DNA of 32,440 nucleotides from an uncultured Oscillospiraceae bacterium (GCA_934565425.1 CAKTHW010000008.1:1-32440), one strand, 5' to 3'. Positions 9,765-17,187 are shown, counted from the first letter of the stretch. A program made the numbers and translations. The notes: generated by a model from the sequence alone, not told the origin.

Positions 9765-10229
9765 TTATTTGTTCTCTACGGCGTCCGCCGCCATGTCCAG
9801 CGCCTTGCCGATGAAGCTGACTTTACGCTCACTGATGACCTTGCCCTTGGCGGAGATGGTCACGTCCGCCACGGCGAACTGGTCCCCTTTGGAGTCCTCT
9901 GTGTTCCCCATGAGAGTCTGCCACTGGACGGTGATGTCCTCCTTTGTGATGGGTTCTGACGTCTCCACCTGGTAGCTCATGGCCTGGGAGAAGGCGGAGT
10001 TGGAGCTGGAGGCCACTTTCACTCCGTTCTCCTCCTGGTAGATCTGAATGGTGTAGAAGACCTTGTCCGACTCCTGTTCAATATACTTTTCATTGGGGGA
10101 TATGGTGTTCTCATAGATGAGGTTGGAGGACGAGGCATCCGTGGAGGTGCTGGTCTCGGCACTGCATCCGGTGAAGGAAAGCCCAAGAGCCAACACAAGG
10201 ATTCCAGTCAGTAATTTTCTAATGGTCAT
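9765..10229 (-). CDS. Putative lipoprotein of unknown function
   Basis: 154 residues. The N-terminus MTIRKLLTGILVLALGL followed by FTGC is a signal peptide with a lipobox (Cys at about 21), so the mature protein should be lipid-anchored on the outer face of the membrane. A Ser/Thr-rich linker follows, then a soluble domain of about 115 residues rich in beta-prone segments (VFYTIQIYQEENGVKVASS, QFAVADVTISAKGKVISERKV). No catalytic motif is seen and no family is recognised. The start has GAGGAG upstream and lies 11 bases after the stop of the truncated metallo-hydrolase gene, so the two are likely cotranscribed. Confidence 0.8.
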   Translation of the reverse strand: MTIRKLLTGILVLALGLSFTGCSAETSTSTDASSSNLIYENTISPNEKYIEQESDKVFYTIQIYQEENGVKVASSSNSAFSQAMSYQVETSEPITKEDITVQWQTLMGNTEDSKGDQFAVADVTISAKGKVISERKVSFIGKALDMAADAVENK

Positions 10230-10240
10230 TTCTATTCTCC

Positions 10241-10830
10241 TCACTGCGCCACCTGCTCGTAGACCTTGCAAAACTGCTGTACCCCTGCTTCGCCTAGGAT
10301 ATAGATGTTGGGCAGGTAACAGGTACGCCCCTTGCTGTAGGCGATCCGCGCCAGCCCATTGTCAAAGGCTGTGTGATTGCACAACGCCACGTCAGAATGT
10401 GCATTCTCCACCGCCGCGCGGAAGGTTTTGATGGCGACTCGCTGCTTGCGCTTCCCATCCGGGTCAGTCCAAGAGGCGGTCGCGCCGCCGAACAGGCTGG
10501 CCACGTGTCTCTCCTCCCCCTCGCAGACCGGGAAGAGGAAGCTCATGCAGCCGTCCGTATGACCTGGCGTAGCCACAACGGTAAGGCACTTGTCGCCACA
10601 GTCGATGGTGTCGCCGTCCTGAAGGTAGTGGTCGATGGGGAACTCCTTCCAGTTGTCCAGGCGTCCCTCCTCGTGGGGCGTCGCCAACCGAAGGGCATCG
10701 TCCGCCTGGGAGAGGTAAGTCTCCACGCCATGCCGTTCCACTAACCATTTGCCACAGCCAACGTGGTCAATGTGGCCGTGGGTCATCACGAATTTGGTGA
10801 TCTTCTCCCCTTCCCAACCGGCATCACGGA
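10241..10830 (-). pseudogene. 5'-truncated MBL-fold metallo-hydrolase, cut at tRNA-Glu
   Basis: The open frame encodes most of a metallo-beta-lactamase-fold hydrolase: the metal-binding THGHIDHVG, then TPGHTDG and a late NHTAFD. What precedes THGHIDH is only DAGWEGEKITKFVM, and the frame upstream simply reads through tRNA-Glu. Family members normally have some 40-60 more N-terminal residues, including the first beta-strands and an IDTG-type motif. These are absent, and no start with a ribosome binding site is present. The coding sequence begins immediately after the CCA of the tRNA, which points to a deletion or recombination at the tRNA 3' end. Fragments downstream of tRNA transcripts can still be transcribed, so a shortened product cannot be excluded. 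Confidence 0.75.
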
Positions 10831-10905
10831 TGGTGACCCGTACGGGATTCGAACCCATGTTACAGCCGTGAAAGGGCCGTGTCTTAACCACTTGACCAAC
10901 GGGCC
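10831..10905 (-). tRNA. tRNA-Glu (anticodon TTC)
   Basis: A full cloverleaf can be drawn: acceptor GGCCCGT pairs with ACGGGTC, discriminator A and encoded CCA. The D arm is GTC/GAC. The anticodon stem is CGGCC/GGCTG with loop CTTTCAC, giving anticodon TTC (plus-strand bases 10870-10872). The T arm carries TTCGAAT. Confidence 0.96.
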
Positions 10906-10917
10906 ATTGAATTTTGT

Positions 10918-10949
10918 CTTAAAAGGGTGGGTCGCTCCACCCTTTTAAG
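10918..10949. terminator. Hairpin between the two tRNAs (terminator or processing site)
   Basis: A perfect 13-bp stem, CTTAAAAGGGTGG (10918-10930) and CCACCCTTTTAAG (10937-10949), with a 6-base loop. Beyond the minus-strand arm there is no U-run, so it may be an RNase processing or attenuation structure in the tRNA precursor rather than a full terminator. Confidence 0.6.
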
Positions 10950-10952
10950 AGG

Positions 10953-11029
10953 TGGTAGCGGCGACTGGATTTGAACCAGTGACACTGCGGGTATGAACCG
11001 CATGCTCTAGCCAACTGAGCTACGCCGCC
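10953..11029 (-). tRNA. tRNA-Met (anticodon CAT, elongator type)
   Basis: Acceptor GGCGGCG pairs with CGCCGCT, then A and CCA. Anticodon loop TTCATAC sits on stem TGCGG/CCGCA (anticodon at 10993-10995 of the plus strand), and the T loop is TTCAAAT. It lacks the unpaired 1-72 position and GGG/CCC anticodon stem of initiator tRNA. It resembles elongator tRNA-Met; a lysidine-modified tRNA-Ile(CAT) is less likely. Confidence 0.94.
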
Positions 11030-11076
11030 ATTTCGGTTTCGCTCGGAAGCAGCTCGTGTCCGGCGGAACAATGACT

Positions 11077-11105
11077 ATTATAGTCATGTGGGGTCGATTT
11101 GTCAA
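11077..11105 (-). promoter_or_regulatory. Consensus promoter of the tRNA-Met/tRNA-Glu transcript
   Basis: On the minus strand a perfect TTGACA (11100-11105), 17-base spacer and perfect TATAAT (11077-11082) stand 47 bases before tRNA-Met. Confidence 0.88.
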
Positions 11106-11170
11106 GCACTTTTTTCAAAAAATCGAAAACTTTTTTCCGGTGTTTTTTCCCCGTTTTTTTCGCCAGTGAA

Positions 11171-11197
11171 TTGACAAAATCCCGAATCTGTTATAAG
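11171..11197 (+). promoter_or_regulatory. Candidate promoter of the exonuclease gene
   Basis: TTGACA (11171-11176) and TATAAG (11192-11197), with a short 15-base spacer. Transcription would begin close to the ATG at 11207, leaving almost no 5' leader. Confidence 0.4.
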
Positions 11198-11206
11198 GTG
11201 TTTTTC

Positions 11207-12235
11207 ATGAGTTACATTTTCTTTGACCTGGAATGGAACCAGGGGTATCCCCACAGTGTGGAGGATAAATTAGACGAGATCATCCAGATCGGCGCCTGCC
11301 GTCTGGAGCAGTGGGACAGTCAGCCGGAGCCCTTCTCCTGCTACGTCCGTCCCACCATCCACAAGAAGCTCCACCACCGGGTGCGCAAGATGCTCCCGCT
11401 GGATATGGACACCTTGAAGCAGGCGGAGGGATTCCGTGCGGTGGCGCGGAAGTTCTTCCAATGGTGCGGCAGCGACCCGGTCTTTTTCACCTGGGGCAAC
11501 AGTGACATCCGGGTGCTGGATATGAACCTGTGCTGGTATGGCATGGAGGAATTTCTGGAGCTGGAGATCTACGACCTCCAGCGTGCCTTTGACCTGATGG
11601 TGCTCCACACCGACCAGCAGGCCGCCCTGAAGGACGCGGTGGAGACGCTGGATCTGGGGGAGGATCGGGAATATCACGACGCTGGCAACGATGCGTTCTA
11701 CACCGCGCTCATCGGCGCGGAGCTGGTGCGCCGCTATGGCAAGCTGCCCACCCAGGAGGAATTGGGGCAGATGGAAGCGGCGCTGCGGCGGGAACGTCGG
11801 ATGCAGGCCATGCAGGAGGCTGGCGTCCAGCTGCAAGCGGTGTTGTCCCAAGAAGAACCTCTCTACCGCCGTTCCTTCGGCCTGTACAAGACGGTGGACG
11901 AGTGCCTGAGCAGCAAGAGCGCCCGGGTCATCCGCTGTCCCAAGTGCGACAGCTGGCTGTGCAACGGGAGCTGGCTGAAGGTGGAGGAGCACTACATCGC
12001 CCGCAGCCGCTGTCTGGAACACGGCCGGTTCTACACCTGCCTGACCGTCCACCAAGGCCCCTTGGGCGCCCGTGGGAACATGAACCTGTTCCCGCCGGAG
12101 ACCTTTTCGCCGGAGCTGTACCGGCTGTGCAAGCTGGGGGGCAAGAGCATCACCATGGGCAAGATCGTCCGCAAGCGCTCCCGCACCCGCAAGCGCAAAC
12201 GCAAGGTCAAACCCAAGCTGGAATCCGAATCCTAA
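11207..12235 (+). CDS. DEDDh 3'-5' exonuclease with C-terminal Cys-rich domain
   Basis: 342 residues. The N-terminal 170 residues form a DnaQ-like exonuclease (ERI-1/KapD-type). The metal-binding residues are visible: FFDLEWNQG (D7, E9), NSDIRVLDMNL (D100) and YHDAGNDAFYTA (H157, D162). These enzymes trim 3' ends of RNA or single-stranded DNA. A helical linker follows, then a region with CPKCDSWLC and CLEHGRFYTC that could bind zinc, and a strongly basic tail (RKRSRTRKRKRKVK) likely to contact nucleic acid. The ATG chosen is preceded only by AAGGTG. A further 36 in-frame codons upstream look non-coding (Phe/Lys-rich from T/A tracts and overlapping the promoter). Exact substrate unknown. Confidence 0.88.
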   Translation: MSYIFFDLEWNQGYPHSVEDKLDEIIQIGACRLEQWDSQPEPFSCYVRPTIHKKLHHRVRKMLPLDMDTLKQAEGFRAVARKFFQWCGSDPVFFTWGNSDIRVLDMNLCWYGMEEFLELEIYDLQRAFDLMVLHTDQQAALKDAVETLDLGEDREYHDAGNDAFYTALIGAELVRRYGKLPTQEELGQMEAALRRERRMQAMQEAGVQLQAVLSQEEPLYRRSFGLYKTVDECLSSKSARVIRCPKCDSWLCNGSWLKVEEHYIARSRCLEHGRFYTCLTVHQGPLGARGNMNLFPPETFSPELYRLCKLGGKSITMGKIVRKRSRTRKRKRKVKPKLESES

Positions 12236-12240
12236 CCGAA

Positions 12241-12280
12241 ACACCCGTCCGATGGCTGCCCGGACGGGTGTCTCGTTTTT
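12241..12280 (+). terminator. Terminator of the exonuclease gene
   Basis: The 11-bp stem ACACCCGTCCG (12241-12251) / CGGACGGGTGT (12261-12271) is followed by TCTCGTTTTT. Confidence 0.85.
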
Positions 12281-12285
12281 GTGTG

Positions 12286-12312
12286 AAAAAGGCGTGGGGA
12301 GTCCCACGCCTT
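12286..12312 (-). terminator. Terminator of the DUF1292 gene
   Basis: AAGGCGTGGG (12289-12298) pairs with CCCACGCCTT (12303-12312), with a 4-base loop. On the minus strand it is followed by a T-run. It forms a back-to-back terminator pair with the preceding one between convergent genes. Confidence 0.88.
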
Positions 12313-12332
12313 CTTTAGTTTCAGATTCGTTA

Positions 12333-12635
12333 TTAGTCTTCGAACTCGAATTCGTCCTTGAACCGTTCCTTGAAAATGCCATACACGCTGTCCAGAATAG
12401 CTTCGTCTTCCACAGCGATGTAAGCCTCTTCTTCGTCGTTGCCTTCGATCTCTTCCACCTGGAGGATCACGATCTCCATATCGTCGTCATCCACCGGGAA
12501 CAGGACGATATACTGCTTGTCCTGGTAGTCCACCAGATCCAGCAGCTCAAACTGTTCCTCGTTGCCCTCGTCATCGTGCAGGGTCAGGATGGTCACGTCC
12601 TCTTCTTCCATGGGGATGTTCTTATTTTCGTCCAT
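12333..12635 (-). CDS. DUF1292 family acidic protein
   Basis: 100 residues, very acidic. The DUF1292 (YrzB-type) core is clear: ITLTDDEGNE-like start (ILTLHDDEGNEEQFELLDL), then YIVLFPVDDDDMEIVILQVEE. The protein is small, cytoplasmic and of unknown function; in Firmicutes it is often encoded near yrrK/yqgF and ruvX genes, which are not present here. An AAGGAG lies upstream of the ATG. A TACAAT box is visible upstream on the minus strand near 12690, without a clear -35. Confidence 0.92.
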   Translation of the reverse strand: MDENKNIPMEEEDVTILTLHDDEGNEEQFELLDLVDYQDKQYIVLFPVDDDDMEIVILQVEEIEGNDEEEAYIAVEDEAILDSVYGIFKERFKDEFEFED

Positions 12636-12763
12636 ATGATTTTGTTCTCCTTCAAATAATTACAACTACACAAGGTGTCGCTCCCTATTGTACCAGAGCG
12701 ACGGGGAAAAAGCCATGGAGAATCCCCCAAAATTCCAAATTTATCAGGGATCCTTTCCAGTAA

Positions 12764-13228
12764 TTACAGCGCTTCCGGCTTATACAGCTCCGCTTCCATG
12801 TCCTTGATGATCTGCACCCGTTCTGCATGACGGCCGCCCTGGAAGGTAGCGCCGAAGAAGGCGTCCACGATGGCCTTGGCCAGCTCGTCACCTACCACAC
12901 GGGCGCCCATGGCCACGATCTGGCAGTTGTTGTGCTCTACGATCATCCGGGCGGTGTAAGGCTCGCTGCACACGCCGGCACGGATGCCGGGGACCTTGTT
13001 AGCGGCCAGGGAGATGCCCACGCCGGTGCCGCAGACCAGGACGCCCTTGTCCACTTCGCCAGCCTTGATGGCCTCGGCCACCTTGCGGCCCATGACAGGG
13101 TAATCCACCCGCTTGGTGGGGTCGTTGACACCGTAATCCACGCAATCATAGCCCTTCCCCTTCAGGTACTCCAGCAGGGTGTTCTTCAGATCTACTGCGG
13201 CATGGTCGCAGGCAAAGCCAATCTTCAT
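12764..13228 (-). CDS. rpiB: Ribose-5-phosphate isomerase B (RpiB/LacA/LacB family)
   Basis: 154 residues, normal RpiB length. It interconverts ribose-5-phosphate and ribulose-5-phosphate in the pentose phosphate pathway. Catalytic features are seen: GFACDHAA at the N-terminus (D8, H9), the active-site Cys in VLVCGTGVGIS (about 66), and VEHNNCQIVAMGARVVG with the conserved His near 98. The ATG at 13228 has AAGGAGG upstream; the longer frame to 13288 runs through leader sequence. It is transcribed alone from a good promoter. A LacA/LacB role is possible within the family but no lac genes are nearby. Confidence 0.95.
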   Translation of the reverse strand: MKIGFACDHAAVDLKNTLLEYLKGKGYDCVDYGVNDPTKRVDYPVMGRKVAEAIKAGEVDKGVLVCGTGVGISLAANKVPGIRAGVCSEPYTARMIVEHNNCQIVAMGARVVGDELAKAIVDAFFGATFQGGRHAERVQIIKDMEAELYKPEAL

Positions 13229-13310
13229 CTTCGTATCCTCCTTACAGCTGCTCGCTGTATCTGTTGCGCTGACCGGTACGCCCGGCACGCTTGTTTTTTC
13301 TTGTCAGAAT

Positions 13311-13339
13311 ATTATACTACACCCTTTTCCCCTTGTAAA
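13311..13339 (-). promoter_or_regulatory. Predicted rpiB promoter
   Basis: On the minus strand TTTACA (13334-13339), 17-base spacer and perfect TATAAT (13311-13316), giving a leader of about 75 bases before rpiB. Confidence 0.7.
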
Positions 13340-13405
13340 TACAGGATTCCCCACCCCAACTGTCCGCCAGCGGTGGTAATTCACATATTATTTACGAAAG
13401 ACTTG

Positions 13406-13434
13406 TTGACCTTTCCTGGGAGATGGAGTATCAT
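13406..13434 (+). promoter_or_regulatory. Predicted promoter of the zinc-ribbon membrane protein
   Basis: TTGACC (13406-13411), 17-base spacer, TATCAT (13429-13434), 48 bases before the GTG start. Confidence 0.6.
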
Positions 13435-13482
13435 ACTTTACGAAATCTTAAACTTATCTCTACACTATAAGGAGTTTTATTT

Positions 13483-13884
13483 GTGAACTTTCTCCGCAAA
13501 CTCATGTACGGCCGGTATGGCTCCGATCAGCTGAACCTGTTCCTGCTCATCGCCTGCCTCATCTGCTGGCTGCTGTGCAACTTCATCAAAGTGCCCCTCA
13601 TCGCTCGCATCCTCACCGCGGTGGGATATGTGCTCATCATCTACTCCCTCTACCGCACCTTCTCCCGGAACTACGACCGGCGACGGGCAGAAAACAACAA
13701 ATTTTTATCCATCACAGACCCCCTCACCCGGAACTTCCGGCGCATGAACGCCCAGGCTCGGGATCGGGATCACAAGTATTTCCGCTGCCCCACCTGCGGC
13801 CAGCTTCTGCGGGTCCCCAAGGGGAAGGGGCGTATCCATATCTCCTGCCGTAACTGCGGCACGTCCTTTGACAAAAAGACCTGA
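13483..13884 (+). CDS. Small membrane protein with C-terminal zinc ribbon
   Basis: 133 residues with a GTG start and AAGGAG 9 bases upstream. Two hydrophobic segments (about 17-35 and 41-58) are joined by a very short turn, so both ends are probably cytoplasmic. A basic stretch follows, then a zinc ribbon with two Cys pairs (CPTCG and CRNCG, about 104-128). Similar proteins are common in Oscillospiraceae-type genomes, but I know of no assigned function. It stands alone between promoter and terminator. Confidence 0.85.
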   Translation: MNFLRKLMYGRYGSDQLNLFLLIACLICWLLCNFIKVPLIARILTAVGYVLIIYSLYRTFSRNYDRRRAENNKFLSITDPLTRNFRRMNAQARDRDHKYFRCPTCGQLLRVPKGKGRIHISCRNCGTSFDKKT

Positions 13885-13895
13885 CCAGTACCAAA

Positions 13896-13930
13896 AACGC
13901 TCTGGAATCCCATTCCAGAGCGTTTTTTCT
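13896..13930 (+). terminator. Terminator of the zinc-ribbon gene
   Basis: AACGCTCTGGAAT (13896-13908) and ATTCCAGAGCGTT (13912-13924) form a perfect 13-bp stem with a CCC loop and a T-run. A-runs on the other side allow use by the minus-strand DUF2461 gene. Confidence 0.93.
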
Positions 13931-13934
13931 GTTA

Positions 13935-14615
13935 TCATCGGTCGCGTCCGTCCAAGGGCGCCTGGATCTCCTTCAAGAAGCTGTAATAAGGCCACAGCCA
14001 CTGGAACCCTTCCGTCAGGGTCGTGATGAGGGCGGGAGAGAACAGGGTCTCATCCGGCGGAAAGGCAGCGCAGAGGGAGACGCTCTTCCGGTTGAACCAG
14101 GGCTGGAGCAGCTCCGACACCGTCCCCTTGGGACGCTTGTACTCCTCCCCTTCCAGGTGGAACCGATCCTGTCCGTTGAGCCGCTGCGCCAGCGCCTCCA
14201 TCCGTTCCGGGTTGTCCAGGATGTGCTGCCGGTAGGCAGCCATGAGGGAGGGCTTGGGGCAGTAGTAGCCCATGCCGTACTCGTACCCCTCCGGGTAGAT
14301 CTCAAAGTAGAACACCGGCTCCACCGTCGCCCACTGCTCCACCGGCGGGCGGAGCGTGAACCACAGGTGATCCTTGTACGGCCCCCGTCCGTGGAGGCGT
14401 CGGGCGTCCCGATAGATCCGGGAGACGTGGACATTGAACTGGCTCTCCGGCTGCACGTTCAACATTTCCGCCTGCACCTCTGCCCCCAGCTCCTTCAGCG
14501 GCCGATACAGGAACTCCTCGTACATGGCCTTGTGCTCCAAAAACCAGCTCCGCTCGTTGTTCAGCCGCACGCCCCACAGGAACTCCATGGTCTCTTCCCG
14601 AAATCCGTCAAACAT
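13935..14615 (-). CDS. DUF2461 family protein
   Basis: 226 residues. The start is an ATG with AAGGAGC upstream; a longer frame to 14651 runs through the VanW-gene terminator. DUF2461 (TIGR02453) signatures are visible: FDGFREETMEFL near the N-terminus, NNERSWFLEHK, VSRIYRDARRLHGRGPYKDHLWF and FYFEIYPEGYEYGMGYY. The family is widespread and cytoplasmic, with no proven biochemical role. It lies downstream of the VanW-domain gene but is separated from it by a terminator. Confidence 0.9.
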   Translation of the reverse strand: MFDGFREETMEFLWGVRLNNERSWFLEHKAMYEEFLYRPLKELGAEVQAEMLNVQPESQFNVHVSRIYRDARRLHGRGPYKDHLWFTLRPPVEQWATVEPVFYFEIYPEGYEYGMGYYCPKPSLMAAYRQHILDNPERMEALAQRLNGQDRFHLEGEEYKRPKGTVSELLQPWFNRKSVSLCAAFPPDETLFSPALITTLTEGFQWLWPYYSFLKEIQAPLDGRDR

Positions 14616-14633
14616 CCTTTGCTCCTTCCTCTG

Positions 14634-14670
14634 AAAAAGGCCGCTCCGCACTTCTGATGCGAAACGGCCT
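14634..14670 (-). terminator. Terminator of the VanW-domain gene
   Basis: On the minus strand AGGCCG, an inner GCATC...-type hairpin and CGGCCT are followed by TTTTT (plus-strand bases 14634-14670). Confidence 0.8.
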
Positions 14671-14687
14671 CTGTACGTTTGTTCTGG

Positions 14688-16511
14688 TCAACCGGCCGTC
14701 TGGTCAGTCTTCTTGTTCTTGTCGTTCTTCTTTTCGTCCGTCTTCTCGGTCGTATCCTTTTTCTTCTCCGTCTTCGGCTTCTTGGTCCCTACCGTGACCA
14801 CCTGATCCCGGCGGGTGTAGACGCTGAAGGACTCCTTGGTCCTGGAGATGAGCTTGCCGTTGCCATCATAGAGTTCCCGATAGGTCTGCACTCTAGACCC
14901 GTTCTCGCCCTCTTCGGTGACGGCAGAATAGCCCACCGGCTTGGTGTCGTCCTTCACAGTGATCGTCTTGTAGGGATTCCGGGAGAGGACCTCGTTGACG
15001 AACTTCACCGTGATGTTGTCCGTCTTGGTGCCCCAGATCTCACAGGTACAGACGCCGTTGGCATAACCTGCCACCACCTTGATGGGATACTTGGTGTTGT
15101 TCTTGAACACGTAGTCCGGCGCACCCCAGGACACGGTGGCGTCCAGCCCCAAGGGGACGTAAGTAGACTCGAACATGTGGTTCTCCCGGTGGACGATCTC
15201 CAGGTTGGAGAGCACGGTGGCGCAATATAGGGTGGAGGACACCTGGCAGATGCCGCCGCCCAGCTCCTGGACGGTCTTGCCGTTCAGGTACGCCCCTGCC
15301 TCCTGGAAGCCACGGGCTGCCGTCCGCTGTCCCACGATCTCATTGTAGGAGAAGGTCTCGCCCGGCAGCAGGATGGTGTTGTTGCAGTGCTGGCTGGCCA
15401 AGCGAACGTTGTTGATGCGGGCGGCGGTGCCGGCTACGTTGGTGCTGTAGCCGCCCAGACGATCCTTGAACAGGTTCTTTTGCAGGTTCTGGGTGGTGAT
15501 GTCCGCCGTGGTCAGCTTCAAGCTGATGCTCTTGGACTCGCCCTCTTCCAGCCCTTCGATGGCCGCTGCCGCTTCCTTTTTGTCAAAGCTGATGCCGGTG
15601 GTGGAGGCCACGATAGCATAGTTCTTCTTCGGATCCAGCGTGGCGTCCTTGGCCTTGGTGTACACCTTCTTGTAGACCTTGTCGATGTCCAACGCCTTCG
15701 GCTGGGAGTCCTTCATGGGCGCGGCGATGACAGTCTCATAGTCCCCGTCGTCCACCGCTGCGGTGATGCGCTCATAGAGTGCGTCCTTGTCCACCGCCTG
15801 ACCGCTGGTGCCGTGGGTGAAGGTGATCTGATTCTTGGTCACCTTGTAGCTGTCCGCCACCGCTGTGTCCACCTTCAGCACGCCGCTGTCCTTGACGCTG
15901 GTCTGCATGGCTTTTTCATCCTTGATGTGGGGGTAGACCGTCTTGTCATAGCCCTTGATGTGGGAGAACAGCCAGACCAGGCCCCGGCGGAAGAACCCGG
16001 TGTGCCCGTGGGCAAACGCCTTCTCCGCCGCCTCGTCCGCCTTCAGGTCCAGCGCCTTGCTCATGTCCACGGTGTAGGTCTTTCCTTCCGCCTCCACCGT
16101 CAGGGTGGCGTCAGCGTACTGCTCCTGAAAATCCTTCGTCAGCACGTCCTCTGCCTCCTGCAAGGTCATGCCGCTCAGATCCTGGCCGTTGACCTTGGTG
16201 TGGGGGAACATATACTCCTTGCACACCGTGCCGCAGAGCACCAGATAGGCGACGAGCACCACAGCGCACAGGCCGATGAGGACATACCGCTGGGTCTTTT
16301 TCTGCTGCTCCTTCCGCTGCTGGCTCCGTCGGACGCGCTTTCCGCCGCCGGCCTCTGCCGGTTCTGCTGCCGGCAGCACCACAGTCTCCTGCCCTTCCGC
16401 CTCCGTGTCCGCCGGATGGAATCGGCCTTTTACCCAGTCCACCAGCTTCGTCCACGCCTGCACGATGGCCTGCCAGACCTTCGCAGCCCACGCTCTGCCC
16501 TTCTCGCCCAC
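14688..16511 (-). CDS. Membrane-anchored VanW-domain protein with peptidoglycan-binding domain
   Basis: 607 residues from a GTG that has AAGGAGG 8 bases upstream. The ATG at 16556 precedes that ribosome binding site and is less likely. Layout: a cytoplasmic basic N-terminus (1-75); one membrane helix (YVLIGLCAVVLVAYLVLCG, about 75-93); a pair of putative peptidoglycan-binding repeats (PF12229-like, about 105-350); a VanW domain (about 360-490) with NNVRLAS, LLPGETFSYNEIVG and GGGICQVSSTLY; then a beta-rich G5-like segment (ESFSVYTRRDQVVTVGTK) and a Lys/Thr-rich low-complexity tail. VanW-domain proteins are cell-envelope proteins of uncertain activity; despite the name, this one gives no evidence of vancomycin resistance and no van genes are nearby. 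Confidence 0.9.
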   Translation of the reverse strand: MGEKGRAWAAKVWQAIVQAWTKLVDWVKGRFHPADTEAEGQETVVLPAAEPAEAGGGKRVRRSQQRKEQQKKTQRYVLIGLCAVVLVAYLVLCGTVCKEYMFPHTKVNGQDLSGMTLQEAEDVLTKDFQEQYADATLTVEAEGKTYTVDMSKALDLKADEAAEKAFAHGHTGFFRRGLVWLFSHIKGYDKTVYPHIKDEKAMQTSVKDSGVLKVDTAVADSYKVTKNQITFTHGTSGQAVDKDALYERITAAVDDGDYETVIAAPMKDSQPKALDIDKVYKKVYTKAKDATLDPKKNYAIVASTTGISFDKKEAAAAIEGLEEGESKSISLKLTTADITTQNLQKNLFKDRLGGYSTNVAGTAARINNVRLASQHCNNTILLPGETFSYNEIVGQRTAARGFQEAGAYLNGKTVQELGGGICQVSSTLYCATVLSNLEIVHRENHMFESTYVPLGLDATVSWGAPDYVFKNNTKYPIKVVAGYANGVCTCEIWGTKTDNITVKFVNEVLSRNPYKTITVKDDTKPVGYSAVTEEGENGSRVQTYRELYDGNGKLISRTKESFSVYTRRDQVVTVGTKKPKTEKKKDTTEKTDEKKNDKNKKTDQTAG

Positions 16512-16604
16512 AGACGGCACCTCCTTACTCTCTCTCTTCTGACTCAAAAAACACACCTGCCCTTCTTGATTCAGCTAGGGATGACACTTCTGATTTATCG
16601 CTCA

Positions 16605-16633
16605 ATTATAGGCTTTTTCTGTCAAGATTGCAA
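16605..16633 (-). promoter_or_regulatory. Predicted promoter of the VanW-domain gene
   Basis: On the minus strand TTGCAA (16628-16633), 17-base spacer and perfect TATAAT (16605-16610). A TTGACA also occurs inside the spacer but is too close to the -10 to serve as its -35. Confidence 0.7.
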
Positions 16634-16768
16634 CCGGAACAAGATGACAATTTGGTATCAATTCTTTCGTCAAATTGTTCACAAAGCCGAAAAAAGCCTT
16701 GACAATCCGTCTCCCACAAGGCAAACTGATAAGGTAGTATCGAAACGAACCAAAGGAGTTAACTTTAT

Positions 16769-17137
16769 ATGGATATTATCATCAAAGAATCCGGCGTAGC
16801 CAAGCCCCTGGTCTACATGGACACCGCCACCGGCACCGAATGCACCCTGGACATCCTCCAGATGATGGGCGCCTTCACCAACGGCACCATCACCTACAAC
16901 GAGGAGACCAAGCAGTACGTGGCTCCCATCGACGAGTACAACTGGTGGAAGGACTACCTGGCCAAGAAGCAGGAGGAGGAGAAGGCACTGTACGCTCTGT
17001 GTGAAGAGTTCGGTCAGGCCGCCGTCTCCCAGGAGTTCATGAAGTATCAGCACCTGCTCAACACCGACGAGGAAAACGAGCACAAGGTCATCCAGAAGAT
17101 CTTTGAGACCATCCGTGAGACCCTGTCCGCCAAGTAA
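16769..17137 (+). CDS. Conserved-looking small protein of unknown function
   Basis: 122 residues, starting at an ATG with AAAGGAG 9 bases upstream. The protein is soluble and mostly helical after residue 55. It opens with MDIIIKESGVAKPLVYMDTATGTECTLDI, followed by YNWWKDYL and an acidic/Lys-rich helix. A TTGACA occurs at 16699-16704 but its -10 is poor. Codon use is like the housekeeping genes, and a strong terminator follows. It borders the prophage-like operon but runs in the opposite direction, so I treat it as a host gene. No family is recognised. Confidence 0.8.
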   Translation: MDIIIKESGVAKPLVYMDTATGTECTLDILQMMGAFTNGTITYNEETKQYVAPIDEYNWWKDYLAKKQEEEKALYALCEEFGQAAVSQEFMKYQHLLNTDEENEHKVIQKIFETIRETLSAK

Positions 17138-17150
17138 GCCCAAAGCGCAC

Positions 17151-17187
17151 AAAAGCCGTGGATTTCCATCGAAATCCACGGCTTTTT
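17151..17187. terminator. Bidirectional terminator at the end of the phage operon
   Basis: A 16-bp perfect stem, AAAAGCCGTGGATTTC (17151-17166) and its complement (17171-17186), with a 4-base loop and A/T runs on both sides. It serves the plus-strand gene and the convergent head-tail operon. Confidence 0.93.

Noticed and set aside
10241-10891. Full 216-codon metallo-hydrolase ORF starting at 10891
   Set aside because: The first 20 codons lie inside tRNA-Glu, so this start cannot be a normal translation start.
11270-12382. 370-codon minus-strand frame opposite the exonuclease gene
   Set aside because: It runs through two terminators and part of the DUF1292 gene; the opposite strand carries DEDDh catalytic residues.
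14688-16511. Vancomycin resistance determinant
   Set aside because: A VanW domain alone does not give resistance, and no vanH, vanA/B/G-type ligase, vanX or vanRS genes are present.
15387-16799. 470-codon plus-strand frame opposite the VanW-domain gene
   Set aside because: It crosses the promoter and start of the VanW gene and has repetitive Val/Leu/His shadow composition.
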